DNA of 64,000 nt from Heligmosomoides polygyrus polygyrus (taxonomy: Eukaryota; Nematoda; Chromadorea; Rhabditida; Heligmosomidae): positions 4,898,001 through 4,962,000 of the forward strand of contig OX377204.1 of the NCBI GenBank assembly GCA_947396885.1, read 5' to 3'. Of the stretch, positions 43,467 through 53,765 are shown piece after piece. Positions within the stretch are counted from its first letter, which is position 1. Every line of letters starts with the position of its first letter. The position numbers and the translations under genes are program-made. The notes beneath the pieces are model-generated. The model searched no databases. It had not been told where the DNA came from and saw nothing but the letters and a program-made list of their open reading frames with translations.

Positions 43467-43577
43467 TATTTTGCTAATTTTGTGTTTACCTTACATATTT
43501 ATTAACTTTAATATTATTTTCAATGCCGATGCAATATACGTTCAGAATTTTATTGTTACTATTTTATTTGCTTTATT

Positions 43578-43772
43578 TTTATTGCCGAGCGAGTGTAGCA
43601 CAGTCGAAGGAAGCGCCGGCTTGACCCTGCAAACGACTCCATGTTCTTGGTTCGGATTTTCCGCCCAGCCAACTGAGCCTTTCGTCCCCTCGAGGTCGGT
43701 AAATTGGTACCAGACTTGGAACCGACTTGTTCATTGGCAGGCCACCGCAACTCATTGCACATACCAATATCA
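43578..43772 (+). mobile_element. SINE family A, tail-less
   Basis: CGAGTGTAGCACAGTCGAAG head through GTTCATTGGCAGGCCACCGC. The 3' half is missing. Confidence 0.75.
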
Positions 43773-43978
43773 CGCTTAACAGACTTCAGTCCATGACTTT
43801 GACCCGAGATAGCAAACAGTAGTCGATTTAGCAATGCCTCTCAAAGCAAGGCGAGATAAAACCCAGTGGCTAAATCCTGGTTCCCCCTAATAGGTCACTT
43901 CGCTGCATACCCAAATAAGGTTATATAATATTGCCACATGCCACTTGGGCTTCACTTGAGTTACGGATCCGAACTCAC

Positions 43979-44055
43979 CAGCATTCGCGCCTGAACGGCT
44001 TTATCTACGTAGACCTGCAACTGCTCGAAGCAATCCTGAGCGTGTCGCACGAGTT
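43979..44055 (-). CDS. Candidate exon E, unidentified minus-strand gene
   Basis: 77 nt with an excellent acceptor, TTTTTCTTTCAG, and donor ATGCTG|GTGAGT. Only one frame is open: LVRHAQDCFEQLQVYVDKAV then QARML, an amphipathic helix. It enters needing one base from the previous exon and exits at phase 0, fitting exon F. The upstream exon D exits at phase 0 by its best donor, so an exon is missing between them, or D uses the weaker GTAATC donor near 46705. Confidence 0.7.
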
Positions 44056-44106
44056 CTGAAAGAAAAAGTCAATGAAGTTTAGGTTTTAGTGTGAAGAATG
44101 TACACC

Positions 44107-44276
44107 TGGGGCGGACTCATCAACGACTTACAGCAATTTAACGGAGAAAACGCAGCCGGAATCCCTGATAGCGCGGCTGAAATGCTTCACCACACCGCTT
44201 GATAAGGCGCGCCATCAGGAATTTCTGTTGTATTTTCTCCGTTAAATTGCTGTAAGCCGTTGATGAATCCGGCCTC
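44107..44276. mobile_element. MITE, GGCCGGATTCATCAAC family, type a
   Basis: Palindrome of about 170 bp: GACTCATCAACGACTTACAG and the complement ending GTTGATGAATCCGGCC. Arms share GGAGAAAACGCAGCCGGAAT-like text with 28132-28303. Confidence 0.85.
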
Positions 44277-44343
44277 TGGTCTTCACCAAAATATGGTCGA
44301 CTAATATCGAGGAGAGAAAATGGAATGGTAACATAGCAATGGC

Positions 44344-45085
44344 GTGGGCGCGTGTAGCGCAGTCGGAGGAGATCCGGGCTGTCGCGTGCACCCGATACCA
44401 GATTCCTGGTTCGGATTTCCCGCCCAGGCCAACCAACCCATCCCTCCGGGGTCTGTAAGATCCCAAGCTCGCTCGGTCCAGATGCACCGCGTGTGCTGTG
44501 CAAATGCACACAACACCCTGACTCTGCGTCCTCCTAGCGTAGAGATCGCGTTGCACGTTGATGTTCGATCGATCTCTTGTACACCTGCTACGACTTTTTC
44601 ACCAAGCGGGTCGTGGTGTAGTGGGTAAAGGGCTCGTTTCACGTGAGAGAGGCCGGGGGTTCGGTTCCTCTGCGTTGCGGCGTCCTTGCATTTAACCTGC
44701 TTATTTGGCACTTGCCAGGGATTGACGTTTGCACAGCTTTGAGGCGTTTTCTGCACATTTTCCAGCTGTAAGCGCTTCGCCGATCGAAGAGCGCAGAACA
44801 CAGCCGTGGAATCCCCTGAACGAGGAATGCAGTTGGAGGGTGATTTTTGGACGACGCCGTCAAGTTCAGTGTGTTGTGTGCATTCACACAACACACGCGG
44901 TGCAGCTGGATCGAACCAGCTTGGGACCGTAGTTCCGGGGTCGGTGAATTGGTACTAGCCTTGTCTGGAAAGGTATCGTGCTTGCCTTGAAAGGATTATA
45001 CGCTGACTTGTCCATCGGCTGGCAACCGCAAGCCATTGTATGGCCACACCCCAAAAAGGGATTGTCTAGCGCAGTCCTCTATCCT
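44344..45085 (+). mobile_element. SINE family A split by a nested element
   Basis: Head at 44344-44453 (GGGCGCGTGTAGCGCAGTCG...) and body plus tail at 44934-45085 (TCGGTGAATTGGTACTAGCC to CTATCCTTTAA). The gap is filled exactly by the TIR element 44454-44933, giving relative ages. Confidence 0.85.
44454..44933. mobile_element. MULE-like TIR element with tRNA-Val-like core, 9-bp target duplication
   Basis: 480 bp with inverted ends (GATCCCAAGCT...GCACCGCGTGTGCTG and complement, about 60 bp). The target duplication TCCGGGGTC is present at 44445-44453 and 44934-44942. A 9-bp duplication points to Mutator-like mobilisation. Inside, GGTCGTGGTGTAGTGGGTAA (A-box-like), TTTCACGTGAGA and GGGGGTTCGGTTCC (B-box-like) form a tRNA-Val(CAC)-like core, as in 17265-17623. 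No transposase. Confidence 0.82.
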
Positions 45086-45804
45086 TTAACATAACAAAGT
45101 GTCCCTTAAACAGTGCCTTAAGTGCCTTAAACAAGCAAAGGATAATAAAATAAACGGGGTCAACCGGTTAATCCCTATTTGGGATGCGCCACGCGTTCAA
45201 CTTCTAGATGATATCTGGAGAGTCGAAGCAAGAACCTGAAACCTGCAGTGGAGAGTCGAACCAAGAACCTGGAACCTCCAGTAGTTCACCCGACTGGTTT
45301 CCTTTCGGAGGACTATCCACCAGGTATGTCGTTCAAGCGAATATCATAAGCTATCACTGAATCTGGTATAGCTTCAATTCTTCCATTTGGCGGAATTCTA
45401 CCTCCAAGAAAATTTGCTTGCCCAAGGTCAACGATAAATATCAGCGTTAATTAGTCATTTGGGTATGCGCCACGCACCCAACAAAATTCGTCGAGATGGA
45501 ATTGGAACCGCCTACAATAGTATTTTCATCAACACTCCCAAAGGAATACGGTTCATGTGCCCAATTCATTCTAGCGCTTATCTGGGACGATGGAGCGCAG
45601 CTACAATAAGGTTAACTCTTCATCCTTTAGCGATCAACTACGGATGATGTTCCGATGAAGTGCGAGAGTACAACCACTCGTCGAACTTAATTCACCGACG
45701 GGTGGATTTTGGCCCATTGGTGATCTAGTAGTTAACAGGAAACGTTTAGGTAGTTTAAACAAAAGCGTTCCCAACTTGCTCCGAACGTTGCGTTTACAAT
45801 GTTA
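45086..45804. other. SINE scraps, otherwise nothing recognised
   Basis: 45175-45235 and 45455-45475 carry the GGGATGCGCCACGC phrase of SINE family A. The rest is unassigned. Confidence 0.4.
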
Positions 45805-45945
45805 GCCCTAGTTTATACTTCCGCCGCCACGCGGCGCGGCACCACGTTTGCCATAGATATCGATTTTTCGCGCGGCCCGATCGATATCTATTCCGACTAT
45901 GGTGCCGCGCCGCGCGGCGGCGCAACTATAAACTAGGGCTTACGC
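45805..45945. mobile_element. GC-rich palindromic MITE
   Basis: About 140 bp: AGCCCTAGTTTATACTTCCG and complement ending CTATAAACTAGGGCT, with CGCGGCGCGGCACCA/TGGTGCCGCGCCGCG arms around a TCGATATC core. Resembles 2019-2185 in design but not in sequence. Confidence 0.8.
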
Positions 45946-46445
45946 ATCTACGCAATTACACAAATTACGCGTCACTTTACGCTGTCATCTTAGAGTTCAC
46001 CTGCCGGCGAAAATGACGTATTCTGAGGTCACAGGTGACCTGTGGGAGCTATTTTGGGGTGGAGTTTCAGCGAGCAGTCTACTACCGGTCATTTTGCTGC
46101 TTCCCTGATCCGCTACGTAGGCAGTTTTAGGTCAGAAGAGGTCATTAAGCGCGGCAGATCTCATTCATGCGAACACAATGTCGAAGTATATGAGCTCAGT
46201 CCCGTTGGTTTTTGTAGCTCTTTCAAGGTAAACTGCTTAACCAGTCTATTAATGGAGAATTAACAGCCGAAGAAAACTGCAGAATGAATAGCCGGGTTGG
46301 GAGAGGGTACGCTCTCGGGAAATGCAAAATATTTTGATGGAATATTTAGAACCACGATATTTCATCACGTAAACCCATGAGACTTCCCCCTCATCACAAC
46401 GGTGGTTACTTCCTGTCCTGCAGATCGGAATTTTTAATTGCAAGC
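45946..46445. other. No recognisable feature
   Basis: Probably intronic if the exon chain is right. A possible missing exon with a weak donor (about 46223-46280 minus) could be read here but I do not trust it. Confidence 0.3.
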
Positions 46446-46614
46446 AGGGGTCGGATTCATCAACGACTTGCGTAACTTTAACGGAGAATTGTAAGCGAAA
46501 ACCTCAGATAACGCGGCTTATCGCTCACCATATCGCTCGATAAGCCGCATTGTCGGAGCTTTTCGTTTACAATTCTCCGTTAAAGTTACGCAAGTCGTTG
46601 ATGAATCCGGCCCC
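46446..46614. mobile_element. MITE, GGCCGGATTCATCAAC family, type a
   Basis: GGTCGGATTCATCAACGACT and complement. Arms contain GCGTAACTTTAACGGAGAAT, a subtype matching the half copy at 177-265. Confidence 0.85.
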
Positions 46615-46676
46615 AGGTGTTCCTTTTCAATGACAAGGGTGTACTTAAGAAGAACTCAGAGGTAATCGAGCCTTAC

Positions 46677-46839
46677 ATGAATAGCTATTCCAGCTAGATT
46701 ACTAAGGTTGTAGTAAGTGTAGAAAAACGACGCACGTTGATTAGCCGCGTCATCCTCAAGAAGAGTGTTCCACTCGTTCGAGTTCACAGACGATCGCGGA
46801 GACTCATCACTGCCGAGATCTGGGCCAACCATATCTTCC
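46677..46839 (-). CDS. Candidate exon D, unidentified minus-strand gene
   Basis: 163 nt opened by acceptor CTTCTTTTTCAG and closed by donor CAT|GTAAGG. The entry phase exactly fits exon C. It encodes EDMVGPDLGSDESPRSSVNS then NEWNTLLEDD and ASFFYTYYNLSNLAGIAIH: an acidic, Ser-rich stretch followed by a hydrophobic segment. No domain recognised. Confidence 0.7.
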
Positions 46840-47005
46840 CTGAAAAAGAAGCGCATAAGAATTCACACTCAAATAAGACTCGGGAATAATCCCTTCCGTG
46901 GCAACTCTGGCTCAAATCCTCATCTTACGAAAAAATCTAAAAAAGGCTATAGAAACGTCACATCTAGGTAACTGGTTTGCTATACGATAGAAGACATCAC
47001 TCTGA

Positions 47006-47118
47006 GGCCGGATTCGCCAGCGTCTTACAGCGATTTAACAGAGAAAATACAACCGAAATCCCTGAGAGCGCGGATGTGTTTTCTCTGTTAAATTGCCTCA
47101 TTGATGAATCCGGCCGCT
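47006..47118. mobile_element. MITE, GGCCGGATTCATCAAC family, type a, short
   Basis: GAGGCCGGATTCGCCAGCG to ATTGATGAATCCGGCC, 113 bp. The centre is deleted compared with 28132-28303. Confidence 0.8.
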
Positions 47119-47333
47119 GGAGTCAACCAACTTAATAGACATGTGGTGCGCACTTTGCTTTTGCTTCACATTTGAAGCGGATTTGAATCAGCAATTGGAA
47201 AGTAATTATGCAAAGCGATGCGTTACTGTTTCCAGTCTCTTGTCATTTCATGACCCGGGATGGAAGAAAGGCTCGCTTATTCCAGAAACGACTCGAAGTT
47301 TGTGACGAGCGGGAAGCTGCACTACCACATTTA

Positions 47334-48690
47334 TGCAATTTTCAGGTCGAATTGGACACTTTTCACATCGAAATGGACACATTTCACATCGAAATGGACA
47401 CTCATCTAAGCTCGCCTAAGACTTTTGAAATCAAAGAGCGCTCTTCCGAATTGAAACCTCCTTCATACAGGTTGAACTACAGACTCAATAAGATGGTTAG
47501 ATTTTTTTTGTTCAAGAAAAATTTAGAATAACTTTTTTTGAATTTTTCTACTTTAGCTGCCCGAATGAGTGTAATAATTTTATAAAATTTTTCCTTTTAG
47601 AGAAGAAAAAATAGCAAGCCAAATTCTGTTTTAAAGTGCAGCAAAGCAGCAACCATATAGTGCACTAAAAGACCAGATTGCGCCATGTACTAGAAAAGTT
47701 TGTCGCGATTTTTGTTTGATTGATGGTGTAAATGCTGCTTACATGAAACAACAAGATGGGATATGTACTTTTTGCATTGTCTACAGGTATGTATAAATCA
47801 ACATATAAATATAATCAGCATATACATAATATAAATCTACGCAAGCAGTATTCTCCTTTTCCATTTCATGCTTCAACGAGACAAAAAACTACTCAAATAA
47901 AGGTGGTTATGATATTAAGGAGAGTACTTCAACAATGTCAGTCAATAGAAAATAACTTTAAGCTTTATTTTTCCACTATAAAGCTTAATTTTCCACGAAA
48001 AATTAGAATTTTAAAAAACTTCAAACAAAGTGATCACTTATTGGATAAGTGAATTAAAGATTTAAAGAAATCATACCGAAATTTTCCTCGATCAAAAAAA
48101 AATCTGTAGACATTGCAACACGTACAATTGTTAAGAACGCACATACATCGTTGTTCCATTTAAACAGCATTTGCACTATCAATCAAATAAAAATCGCGAC
48201 GAGCTTTTCGAGTGCATGGTGCAATCTGATCTTTTAGTGCACTATGTGGTCGATGCTTTGCTGTGCTTTAAAACAGAATTTAATTTCTCTTACAGGATGT
48301 TTTGTTGCGGTCAAAACTCTTGCGCCAGGCGGGACTCGAACCCGCATCTTCTGCTTTCCGGGCAGCGATGTTCGCCTTACACCACCGGCACTGTTTGACC
48401 GCACGTAACATCCGCGATATCCTCCAGGAAATGTGTTAAACAGAATTTAATTTGTTATTTTTTCTCCAAAAGTAAAAAATTTATAAAATTGTCTTACTCA
48501 TTCGGACAGCTGAATTAAAGAAAACCAAAAAGTTATTCTAAATTTCCCTTGAACAAAAATTTTTTCGAACCATCTCATTGAGTCTGTAGTGCAACATGTA
48601 TAAAGGTTGTTTCAATTCAGAAGAGTTCTTTTTGATTTCAAAAGTCTTAGGCGAGTTTAGAAGAGTGTCCAATTTGACGTGAAAATAGAA
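47334..48690. mobile_element. Palindromic TIR element, 1.3-kb family
   Basis: Left arm TTTTCAGGTCGAATTGGACA onward, with its inverted partner at the right ending TTTGACGTGAAAATAGAA. Arms pair for over 400 bp (for example GTGCAGCAAAGCAGC against GCTTTGCTGTGCTTTAA, ATCGCGAC). The AT-rich loop has no gene. SINE B at 48287 is nested in the right arm. Confidence 0.8.
48287..48437 (-). mobile_element. tRNA-like SINE family B with 16-bp target duplication
   Basis: Inserted in the palindromic element and flanked by AAACAGAATTTAATTT at 48271-48286 and 48438-48453. Contains the minus-strand tRNA-like core (GGGACTCGAACCCGCATC, complement of a perfect B box). The long duplication shows LINE-type retrotransposition, so family B is a SINE. 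Confidence 0.9.
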
Positions 48691-48733
48691 TATTGTCACG
48701 AGCTAAACGCGTGGTGGGGCAAAGGAGGCGCCA

Positions 48734-48862
48734 AGGATGTTACGTGCGGTCAAACAGCGCCGGTGGTGTAAGGCGAACATCGGTGCCCGGAAAGCAGAAG
48801 ATGTGGGTTCGAGTCCCGCCTGGCGCAAAAGTTTTGATCGCAACAAAACATCCTGTAACAAC
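48734..48862 (+). mobile_element. tRNA-like SINE family B
   Basis: GGATGTTACGTGCGGTCAAA to AAAACATCCTGTAACAAC, with GTGGGTTCGAGTCCCGCC. The 5' head is missing. Confidence 0.8.
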
Positions 48863-49207
48863 ATATGAGGAGCCAACTGTTGCGCGCAAGTCGAATCAAG
48901 GTTCTTCCTTCAGGCAACTGGCAGCAAGTAGCATTAGCTTCGAGTTAGAATGAGAGTGAGCAGAAATGCAGGCGTTCGAAAACAGGACCTGGAAACAATC
49001 CCGTCCAACTGGACTTTGACATAAAAAGTACTATAACGACATGCGTTATGTAGCAAAAACGAGTGAATGTGTCTGTGCTACGCTGGTTTCGTTTGAGCCA
49101 CAAAAAAAACCATGTTCAGACAGTTTTCGCACGCTCATGATATAAAAACGTGCTAAAGTTTAATCCCTAATCAACCACTCAATGCTTCGTAATCGTTAGA
49201 AAGCACG
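48863..49207. other. No recognisable feature
   Basis: Nothing assignable. Probably intronic. Confidence 0.35.
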
Positions 49208-49513
49208 GGCCGGATTCATCAACGACTAACCCATGGGTATAGGAGGTAGAGACACCCACGATGAAACCTGGGGCCGGATTCATCAACGACCAACCCGTGG
49301 GCATAGGGGGTAGAGATACCCACGATGAAGCCTGCGTCTCTCACTCTTGCCTTATCTCTACCCCTTATACCCCGCATACCCACGGGTTTAATTGTTGATG
49401 AATCCGGGCCCTGCGTCTCTGACTCTTACCTTATCTCTACGTGACTCTTATCTTATCTCTCCTCTTATACCACGCATACCCATGGGTTTAATTGTTGATG
49501 AATCCGGCCTCAG
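49208..49513. mobile_element. Type b MITE carrying a second type b MITE
   Basis: The outer copy starts GGGCCGGATTCATCAACGAC and ends TTGATGAATCCGGCC near 49510. Its continuity (GATGAAACCTG...CTGCGTCTCTGACTC) is broken by a complete second copy at about 49269-49408. Confidence 0.8.
49269..49408. mobile_element. Inner type b MITE
   Basis: GGGGCCGGATTCATCAACGA to TTGATGAATCCGGGC inserted into its own family member. CTG (perhaps CCTG) on both sides suggests a 3-4 bp duplication. Confidence 0.75.
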
Positions 49514-49571
49514 AGGAACTGCTATATGTGTACCTGAAGAATATGGGTAGAAGTACCGGAGGATAAGACCA

Positions 49572-49785
49572 GGGCCCGGATTCATCAACGCGCATACCCA
49601 TGTGTATGCTGGGCATAGGTGGTGGACATACCCACGATGTGGACATACCCACGATTCATGATAAACCTTACCCGCCAAATTGTGGGTATATCAGTGGGTA
49701 GAGAAAACCCGCCGATCGTTGTGGGTACATCCGTATATCCGCGACACTTTCGGGCCCCATTGACAAAATGGCGCTCCAGTGAGAT
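49572..49785. mobile_element. MITE, GGCCGGATTCATCAAC family, type c
   Basis: GGGCCCGGATTCATCAACGC, then ACATACCCACGATTCATGAT and AAAATGGCGCTCCAGTGAG. Inverted relative to 50287-50493. The interior has a duplicated CCCACGATGTGGACATA. Confidence 0.7.
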
Positions 49786-50286
49786 CATCTGTTTTCGCGA
49801 AATGCCTAGTTTACCTTACTCTTGATTCCTTTCATGAATATTATTCGTAGCCACTATCCATTGCTGGCAGTGGGCGAGATTCCCTTACGGTATCTCTAGC
49901 TATACCCATTGCTTGATGTATCCAGGCCCAGCACTCACCCGCGTTAGGTATAGGGCACGATTCGTATTCATCAAAAGAGTCGAGGGTAAGGTAAAAGAAA
50001 CTTGACAGAAAAGCTGTTCCTCTAATATTCCGTTGATTCCGCTGCAGTATGGAGTGCAAAACCTGTCCCAGTTAGATAAGGAGGGGGAATGAGATGGCCA
50101 CTGTCGCAGAATTCTCCCCGACTAGGAGAAATACTGAAAAATTCTCTAATTTAAACGGAAGCTTCTCTCGAAGTTTCGGGTTGCTCCTCGCGGTTTCGTA
50201 TATTTTCTTGATGACGTAGCTCCAGAAGGTTTCATAAGTTTATTTTCAGGAAAAGAAGCAGCTCACAGCATCTATGTAGTGAGAAC
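49786..50286. other. No recognisable feature
   Basis: Nothing assignable between two type c MITEs. Confidence 0.35.
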
Positions 50287-50493
50287 AGCTGGTCTCAGTG
50301 GAGCGCATTTTTGTAAACGGCGCGCGAAATGTAGCCGGTACGAGTATGTGCCCACGACGATCGATGGGTTTTCTCGACCCACTTCTATACCCACGACGTG
50401 GCGGGTAAGGTTTATCATGAATGCCACTTCGCGGATATGACCACCCTCTATACACCGCATACCCGCGGGTATGTGCGTTGATGAATCCGGGCC
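50287..50493. mobile_element. MITE, GGCCGGATTCATCAAC family, type c
   Basis: CTCAGTGGAGCGCATTTTTG to GTGCGTTGATGAATCCGGGC, sharing CCCACGACGTGGCGGGTAAG wording with the other type c copies. Confidence 0.7.
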
Positions 50494-50536
50494 CAGCAGA
50501 TTGTAAGGTTCAACCACCAACTGTCGATCCACATCA

Positions 50537-50701
50537 GGGGCCGGATTCATCAAAAATTAAACCCGTGGATATGCTGGGTATAAGGAGTAGAGAAAAGGTA
50601 AGAGTCAGGTAGAGGTAGGGCAAGAGTCAGAGACGCAGGCTTCATTGTGGGTAACTCTACCCCTATACCCGTGGGTATGCGCGTTGATGAATCCGGGCCC
50701 A
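50537..50701. mobile_element. MITE, GGCCGGATTCATCAAC family, type b
   Basis: GGGGCCGGATTCATCAAAAA to GCGTTGATGAATCCGGGCC, with the GGGTAGAG / CTCTACCCC inner repeats. Confidence 0.8.
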
Positions 50702-51545
50702 GAAGTCAACAATTGACGGAATAGTCGAATTCTGCAGGCAACCCCAGCATGTAAGCAACACATCGGCTAGACCGCCTCGACAATGAGAAAAACAACTGAA
50801 GTTGCCGATCAAATAGCAGAAAAGAATATTTCCTCTTCAGATACGGTTCTTTAGACCGTAAAGGAAACGAACGAGAAAAGCCCCCAACGAGGAACGGTAC
50901 GGTATGAGTCATTTGGCGTCTGAAGACGGGATCTGCAGTAGAAATCCTCGCTCGTGGCACGACACCCATAAAGAGGCGTCCGAAGCACTACTACACCTCC
51001 GCTGAATTGCACAAAGGACGCCATTCCACTGTCGAAAAGGGCCTGTTTGACAGGGTGCTAGCGAGCAGCGCCGAACGGGCAGTCAATGGCCCGTAAAGCG
51101 CTCAGAGCCGAGAGAGCGTATTTGCATCGGCGAGCCATAGGGTCTGGTTCGGCGAGGACGACTCACCCCCGAAAGGGCACACTTCAAATCCCTATTTGCC
51201 AAAGGAAAAAACCTGCGGACACATACATCAAACAACAGTGCTTCGATAGCACCCCCTGCTTATCGGCAAAGGGCATCGGTTGTTCCTTTTTGCACAGATC
51301 TGGGTCGCCGAGATGTCGAGTGGCTTTGATTTGAGGAGATAAGAATAGGGCCTTAAAGACGACACCTTCTTGGGCAAGTAGAGACAATAGTAGAAGAATA
51401 AGAGACGACGACAAAAAACGGGGGTAATCGTCATGGGATGCGTCACGCATTCTACTTCTACGTGGTAATCTTAACCAATCCATGCAAGAGCTCACACTTA
51501 GTCCACACATACAAGCCTAGTAGCAGGTCATGTAGGCATATCCTA
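50702..51545. other. No recognisable gene
   Basis: A scrap of SINE A (GGATGCGTCACGCATTCTAC) lies at 51437-51465. Nothing else assigned. Confidence 0.4.
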
Positions 51546-51825
51546 GCCGGGGCGCGTGTAGCGTAGTCGGAGAAGGTGTCGGCTGTCGTGTGCATCCGAT
51601 ACCATGGTCTTCGTTCAGACTTTCCACCCAGTACAACGAAGCCCTCCATCCCTCTGGGGTCGGTGAATTGGTAACAGACTTCCTGCTCTGGAAAGGATAG
51701 AGCGCTGACTTATTCATAGGCTGGTCAGCGCAAGTTATTATATGGCCATATACGCATCCAAACCACCTCCACTACATCCCGTGGAAGTAGAATGGCGCAT
51801 CCCGTAGGGAAATTGAACAACGCTG
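51546..51825 (+). mobile_element. SINE family A, full length
   Basis: GGGGCGCGTGTAGCGTAGTC head to AACAACGCTGACCTTTAT tail, moderately diverged. Confidence 0.8.
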
Positions 51826-52030
51826 ACCTTTATGTACCATTTTCCTTTCAAATCGGACACTCTTCTAAACCAGATTGACGCCTTTGAAGTCAAAGAAAAT
51901 GTCTTTCAATGCAAATAAGTTTCTTACAGCTTAAGCTAGAGACTCCTCTCTAAGACGATTAGAATAACTTTCGTTCAAAGAAAATTTAATATTTTAACTA
52001 ATTAACTAAACTTTCTTTGAAGTATTTATA
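51826..52030. repeat. Arm of the 1.3-kb palindrome family
   Basis: ACCATTTTCCTTTCAAATCG, TTTGAAGTCAAAGAAAATG and AAGACGATTAGAATAACTTT match the family left arm. It is cut by SINE B. Confidence 0.6.
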
Positions 52031-52036
52031 TGTTAT

Positions 52037-52221
52037 TACAGGATGTTTTGTTGCGATCAAAACTCTTGCGCCAGGCGGCACTCGAACCCGCATCTTCTGC
52101 TTTCCGTGCAGGATGATCGCCTTACACCACCGGCGGTGTTTGACCGCACGTAACATCCGCGATATCCTCCAGACATATAGCCTCTCTATCAGCCGCTCCA
52201 GGCTTAAGCAAATGTGTTAGA
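52037..52221 (-). mobile_element. tRNA-like SINE family B, full length
   Basis: Runs on the minus strand from AACACATTTGCTTAAGCC (head with box-A-like CTGATAGAGAGG) through GGGTTCGAGTGCC to CATCCTGTAAT. This gives the monomer length of about 185 bp. Confidence 0.85.
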
Positions 52222-52301
52222 ATATCCATGATTGTTTAATTGTTGTTTTATACTTTTGTTTACGCCTAGACGAAGCTTATTGATCTACTGTAGAAGCTGT
52301 T

Positions 52302-52740
52302 GCAAGGAGGTTTTGTCGCGATCAAAACTTTTGCGCCGGTCGAGACTCGAACCCGCATCATCTGCCTTCCATGAAGGACGCTACACCACCAGGGGTTAGA
52401 CTCATCAATCGCTTACCGCCATCTAACGGTGAAAATACCGCCAAACCCCTGATACGACATTCATCAGAATCAGGTTTTGCGGTATTTTCACCGTTAGGGG
52501 CGGTAAGCGGTTGATGAATCTGGCCCCTGTTGCTGTTTCGGCCGAACGCAACGTCAACGATATCGATACTAAGGATGAGTGCTGATACTGTAACGAAGAT
52601 ATCGTGGACGCACACGTGTAACCTAACAGCACCGCGGGTGCAACGGTGTGTCGTTCTGCCCGGAAAGCATCTGAAGGTGCGAGTTCAAGTTCCGCACGGT
52701 GCAAGAGTAGCTCCAACAAAATTATTTGTGGCAACAACGT
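52302..52740. mobile_element. tRNA-like element interrupted by a MITE
   Basis: A minus-strand tRNA-like arm (52310-52390, GAGACTCGAACCCGCATC) and a plus-strand arm (52615-52710, GGTGCGAGTTCAAGTTCC) flank a type a MITE (52391-52530). Probably a head-to-head family B-like element that received the MITE near its centre. Confidence 0.65.
52391..52530. mobile_element. MITE, GGCCGGATTCATCAAC family, CGCTTACCGCC subtype
   Basis: AGACTCATCAATCGCTTACC and complement ending GGTTGATGAATCTGGCCC. Arms GGTGAAAATACCGCCAAAC are shared with 63641-63777. Confidence 0.8.
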
Positions 52741-52884
52741 GAACGTTGGAAAGGCCAGAAAAGCCTGAGACGGATGAAAGGGAACTACCACGATGATCAC
52801 ACCATTGGTACCAAGTAGATGTAGAATACACGGCACATCCCAAAAGAAGGAATCGACTTCCAGCTTTATCGCCAGCCTTTTCAC

Positions 52885-53005
52885 CAAGTCCCGATAAGGA
52901 TAAAGATAGAGGGCGGCGCGGCGCAATAAAAACCAATCCGTATTGGGATGCGCCATGCACTCTATTTCTACGGTTTGCCGTGGATAAATTGCGGTCGTTG
53001 GCCGC
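52885..53005 (-). mobile_element. SINE family A tail fragment
   Basis: AAGGATAAAGATAGAGGGCG, GGGATGCGCCATGCACTCTA and GTTTGCCGTGGA: tail half only. Confidence 0.65.
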
Positions 53006-53469
53006 GGACACTGCTAAATAAATAAGTAGGCTAATCATAACTGCTCATATTCCTAGCTAGTTAAGTGAATTCCCTTGTTAAAATAAATCAATTATGAGGA
53101 AGCGTAATACGTGGCTCAACCCAAAGTGATAGGCAAGTTCTGTCCCTTACCTTTTGAGCCTAAAACCCTAACAACCCAAAATTAATCGACGTATAAAAAT
53201 ATTTTGAAATATAGTGAAGCAAAGGACAAGAAACCGTTTAAATTATGATACTTATGAACTAATAGGTTTATCCTAGTCAGAAGGGTGCAGCAGCGCTACT
53301 GTGACAGTTACGCCCTGCACCCCACGACACGATACCACATCCCCTGAGTTCGTATGAGAGCGATCGTATCATCTGCTAATAATTGAAGTTCAGGGACAAA
53401 TGCAAAGGATGAAAGGGAGGGTTGATACACTACACGCCCCCACCGACTAGGATAGTTCCAATTAGTACC
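53006..53469. other. No recognisable feature
   Basis: Nothing assignable. Probably intronic. Confidence 0.35.
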
Positions 53470-53765
53470 TGCCTTAGATAAAGGATCATGGACGGCGTTA
53501 CTCAATCCCTTTTGGGATGCGCCATGCATCCGACTTCTACGTGATATCGTGAAGGCGATTTGAAAGCGTACTTGGCCACACAATGAATTGCGGCGCGCAG
53601 CCGATGAACAAGTCAGCGATTTTTCCTCCCAAGAGAAGTCTGATATCAATGCTCTAATCCTTTGGGTATGGAAGGCCTGGTTGGCCTAGACGAGAAGTCC
53701 GAACCAGAATCTGGCACCGGATCTAAGCGACAGCCGGCACCTCCTCCGACTGCGCTACACGCGTT
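53470..53765 (-). mobile_element. SINE family A, full length
   Basis: GGACGGCGTTACTCAATCCC to CTCCGACTGCGCTACACGCG, with a diverged middle. Confidence 0.8.

Noticed and set aside
44590..44680. tRNA-Val(CAC) gene
   Set aside because: Lies inside a TIR element, the anticodon stem has mismatches and the same core is repeated at 17400.
46223..46280. Missing exon between D and E (FSSAVNSPLIDWLS)
   Set aside because: Phases would fit, but the donor (GTTTAC) is poor and the acceptor context is weak; not enough to call.
49208..50701. CRISPR-like spaced repeats
   Set aside because: Repeats are MITE termini with irregular spacing and inverted partners, in a eukaryotic genome.
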